In this document: positions 63,361 through 64,000 of the stretch, one piece after another
Position numbering within the stretch: the stretch's first letter is position 1
Layout of the letters: every line of letters begins with the position of its first letter
Source: Neomicrococcus lactis
GTDB taxonomy: Bacteria; Actinomycetota; Actinomycetes; Actinomycetales; Micrococcaceae
Assembly: GCF_014200305.1 (NCBI RefSeq)
Contig: NZ_JACHBL010000001.1
Coordinates: 682,001-746,000 of the forward strand
DNA: 64,000 bases
Reading direction: 5' to 3'
Position numbers and translations under genes: made by a program
The notes under the pieces: generated by a model
Seen by the model: only the letters and a program-made list of their open reading frames with translations
What the model was told of the DNA's origin: nothing
Databases searched by the model: none

Positions 63361-64000
63361 ATGGCACGAATGGGTGAAAGCTCAGAACTGCTCAAGTGTT
63401 CCTTCTGTGGCAAGAGCCAAAAACTTGTTCGCAAGTTGATCGCCGGTCCAGGTGTCTACATTTGTACAGAATGTATTGAGCTGTGCAACGAGATCATTGA
63501 AGAAGAACTCGGTGAAGTCACCGAGCAGGGGGAGATGACCCTCCCTTACCCCAAGGAAATCTTCGACTTCCTACAGGAATACGTCATTGGTCAGGAAGGC
63601 GCCAAGCGCGCTCTGTCTGTCGCTGTGTACAACCACTACAAGCGTATCCAGACGCTCAATAGCTCCAAGACCATGCAACTGGGAGAAGAGCCTCATCCAC
63701 TGGATGAAGTGGAAGTCTCCAAGTCCAACATTCTTCTGATTGGCCCAACTGGTTGCGGTAAGACGTATTTGGCGCAGACCTTGGCTAAACGTCTGAACGT
63801 GCCGTTCGCGGTGGCAGATGCAACGTCGCTTACCGAAGCAGGCTACGTTGGCGAAGATGTTGAGAACATCCTGCTCAAGCTCATTCAGGCTGCTGACTAT
63901 GACGTCAAACGTGCCGAGCAGGGCATCATCTACATTGACGAGATTGACAAGATCTCGCGTAAGTCGGAGAACCCGTCCATTACCCGTGACGTATCAGGCG
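63361..64000 (+). CDS. clpX: ATP-dependent Clp protease ATPase subunit ClpX (3' truncated by window edge)
   Basis: This is the first 213 residues of the AAA+ unfoldase that feeds tagged proteins into ClpP. The N-terminal zinc domain has Cys13, Cys16, Cys35 and Cys38; Walker A GPTGCGKT lies near residues 127-134 and Walker B IIYIDEID near 195. The ATG at 63361 has TTGGAGG 12 bases upstream. A terminator in front of it suggests its own promoter. Confidence 0.96.
   Translation, partial: MARMGESSELLKCSFCGKSQKLVRKLIAGPGVYICTECIELCNEIIEEELGEVTEQGEMTLPYPKEIFDFLQEYVIGQEGAKRALSVAVYNHYKRIQTLNSSKTMQLGEEPHPLDEVEVSKSNILLIGPTGCGKTYLAQTLAKRLNVPFAVADATSLTEAGYVGEDVENILLKLIQAADYDVKRAEQGIIYIDEIDKISRKSENPSITRDVSG

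Overview
The window is one continuous stretch of chromosome from an actinobacterium, most likely a Micrococcaceae member of moderate GC content (relatives of Arthrobacter, Rothia or Neomicrococcus). This placement is inferred from gene order and families, not from a search. The pointers are: smc, ftsY, amtB, glnK and ffh close together; rpsP-khpA-rimM-trmD-rplS-lepB-lepB-rnhB; a FasII cluster next to a PucR-type FasR regulator and a one-chain AceE; actinobacterial DUF3145, DUF2469 and DUF3052 proteins; two MptB-type mannosyltransferases; the long form of GAPDH; and the clpP1-clpP2-clpX block. Nearly everything is core housekeeping. No prophage, CRISPR array, rRNA operon or plasmid-type region was seen.

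Layout. 1-13.6 kb: the end of smc, an MFS transporter, ftsY, a secreted heparinase-like enzyme, amtB-glnK behind a GlnR-like box, a secreted GH25-like/FG-GAP protein, zwf and ffh. The usual glnD after glnK is absent and secreted-enzyme genes occupy this part. 13.6-24 kb: ribosome, RNA-modification and secretion genes (rpsP, khpA, rimM, trmD, rplS, two signal peptidases, rnhB, DUF2469), then the DNA uptake and recombination genes yraN-comM-dprA-xerC, and DUF3145. 24-32.2 kb, minus strand: aceE, fasR and fabD-fabH-acpP-fabF, which link acetyl-CoA supply to fatty acid synthesis. 32.4-42 kb: DUF3052, tRNA-Val, gnd, cysK-cysE, msrA, a Nif3-like protein, a COG1579 coiled-coil protein with a decayed zinc ribbon, yaaA, the RNase P RNA, gap and def.

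42-43.4 kb is a complete IS1249-like insertion sequence with 27-bp inverted ends and an 8-bp target duplication, inserted just upstream of def. 43.4-52.6 kb: tRNA-His, orn, two tandem mannosyltransferases, another MFS transporter, tRNA-Arg, a second SSB, the ABC-F factor ettA with an unusual long-range inverted repeat in its leader, and tesB. 52.6-59.8 kb: an unknown protein, a secreted EEP-family hydrolase, an osmC-alkD-glbO stress operon, pepN and rpiB. 59.8-64 kb: tRNA-Gly, tRNA-Pro, tig, clpP1, clpP2 and the start of clpX. A ClgR-like box precedes clpP1.

How the genes work together: SRP and secretion (ftsY, ffh, lepB x2, tig), translation and its quality control (rpsP, rplS, rimM, trmD, def, ettA, tig), regulated proteolysis (clpP1P2X, pepN), central carbon flow (zwf, gnd, rpiB, gap, aceE) feeding fatty acid synthesis, nitrogen uptake (amtB-glnK), cysteine synthesis (cysK-cysE) and oxidative or nitrosative stress defence (msrA, yaaA, osmC, glbO, alkD). 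Most of the window is well-known biology. The most promising unexplained signals are the ettA leader structure, the IS insertion at def, a small dispersed intergenic repeat, and the secreted polysaccharide-type enzymes placed between core genes.
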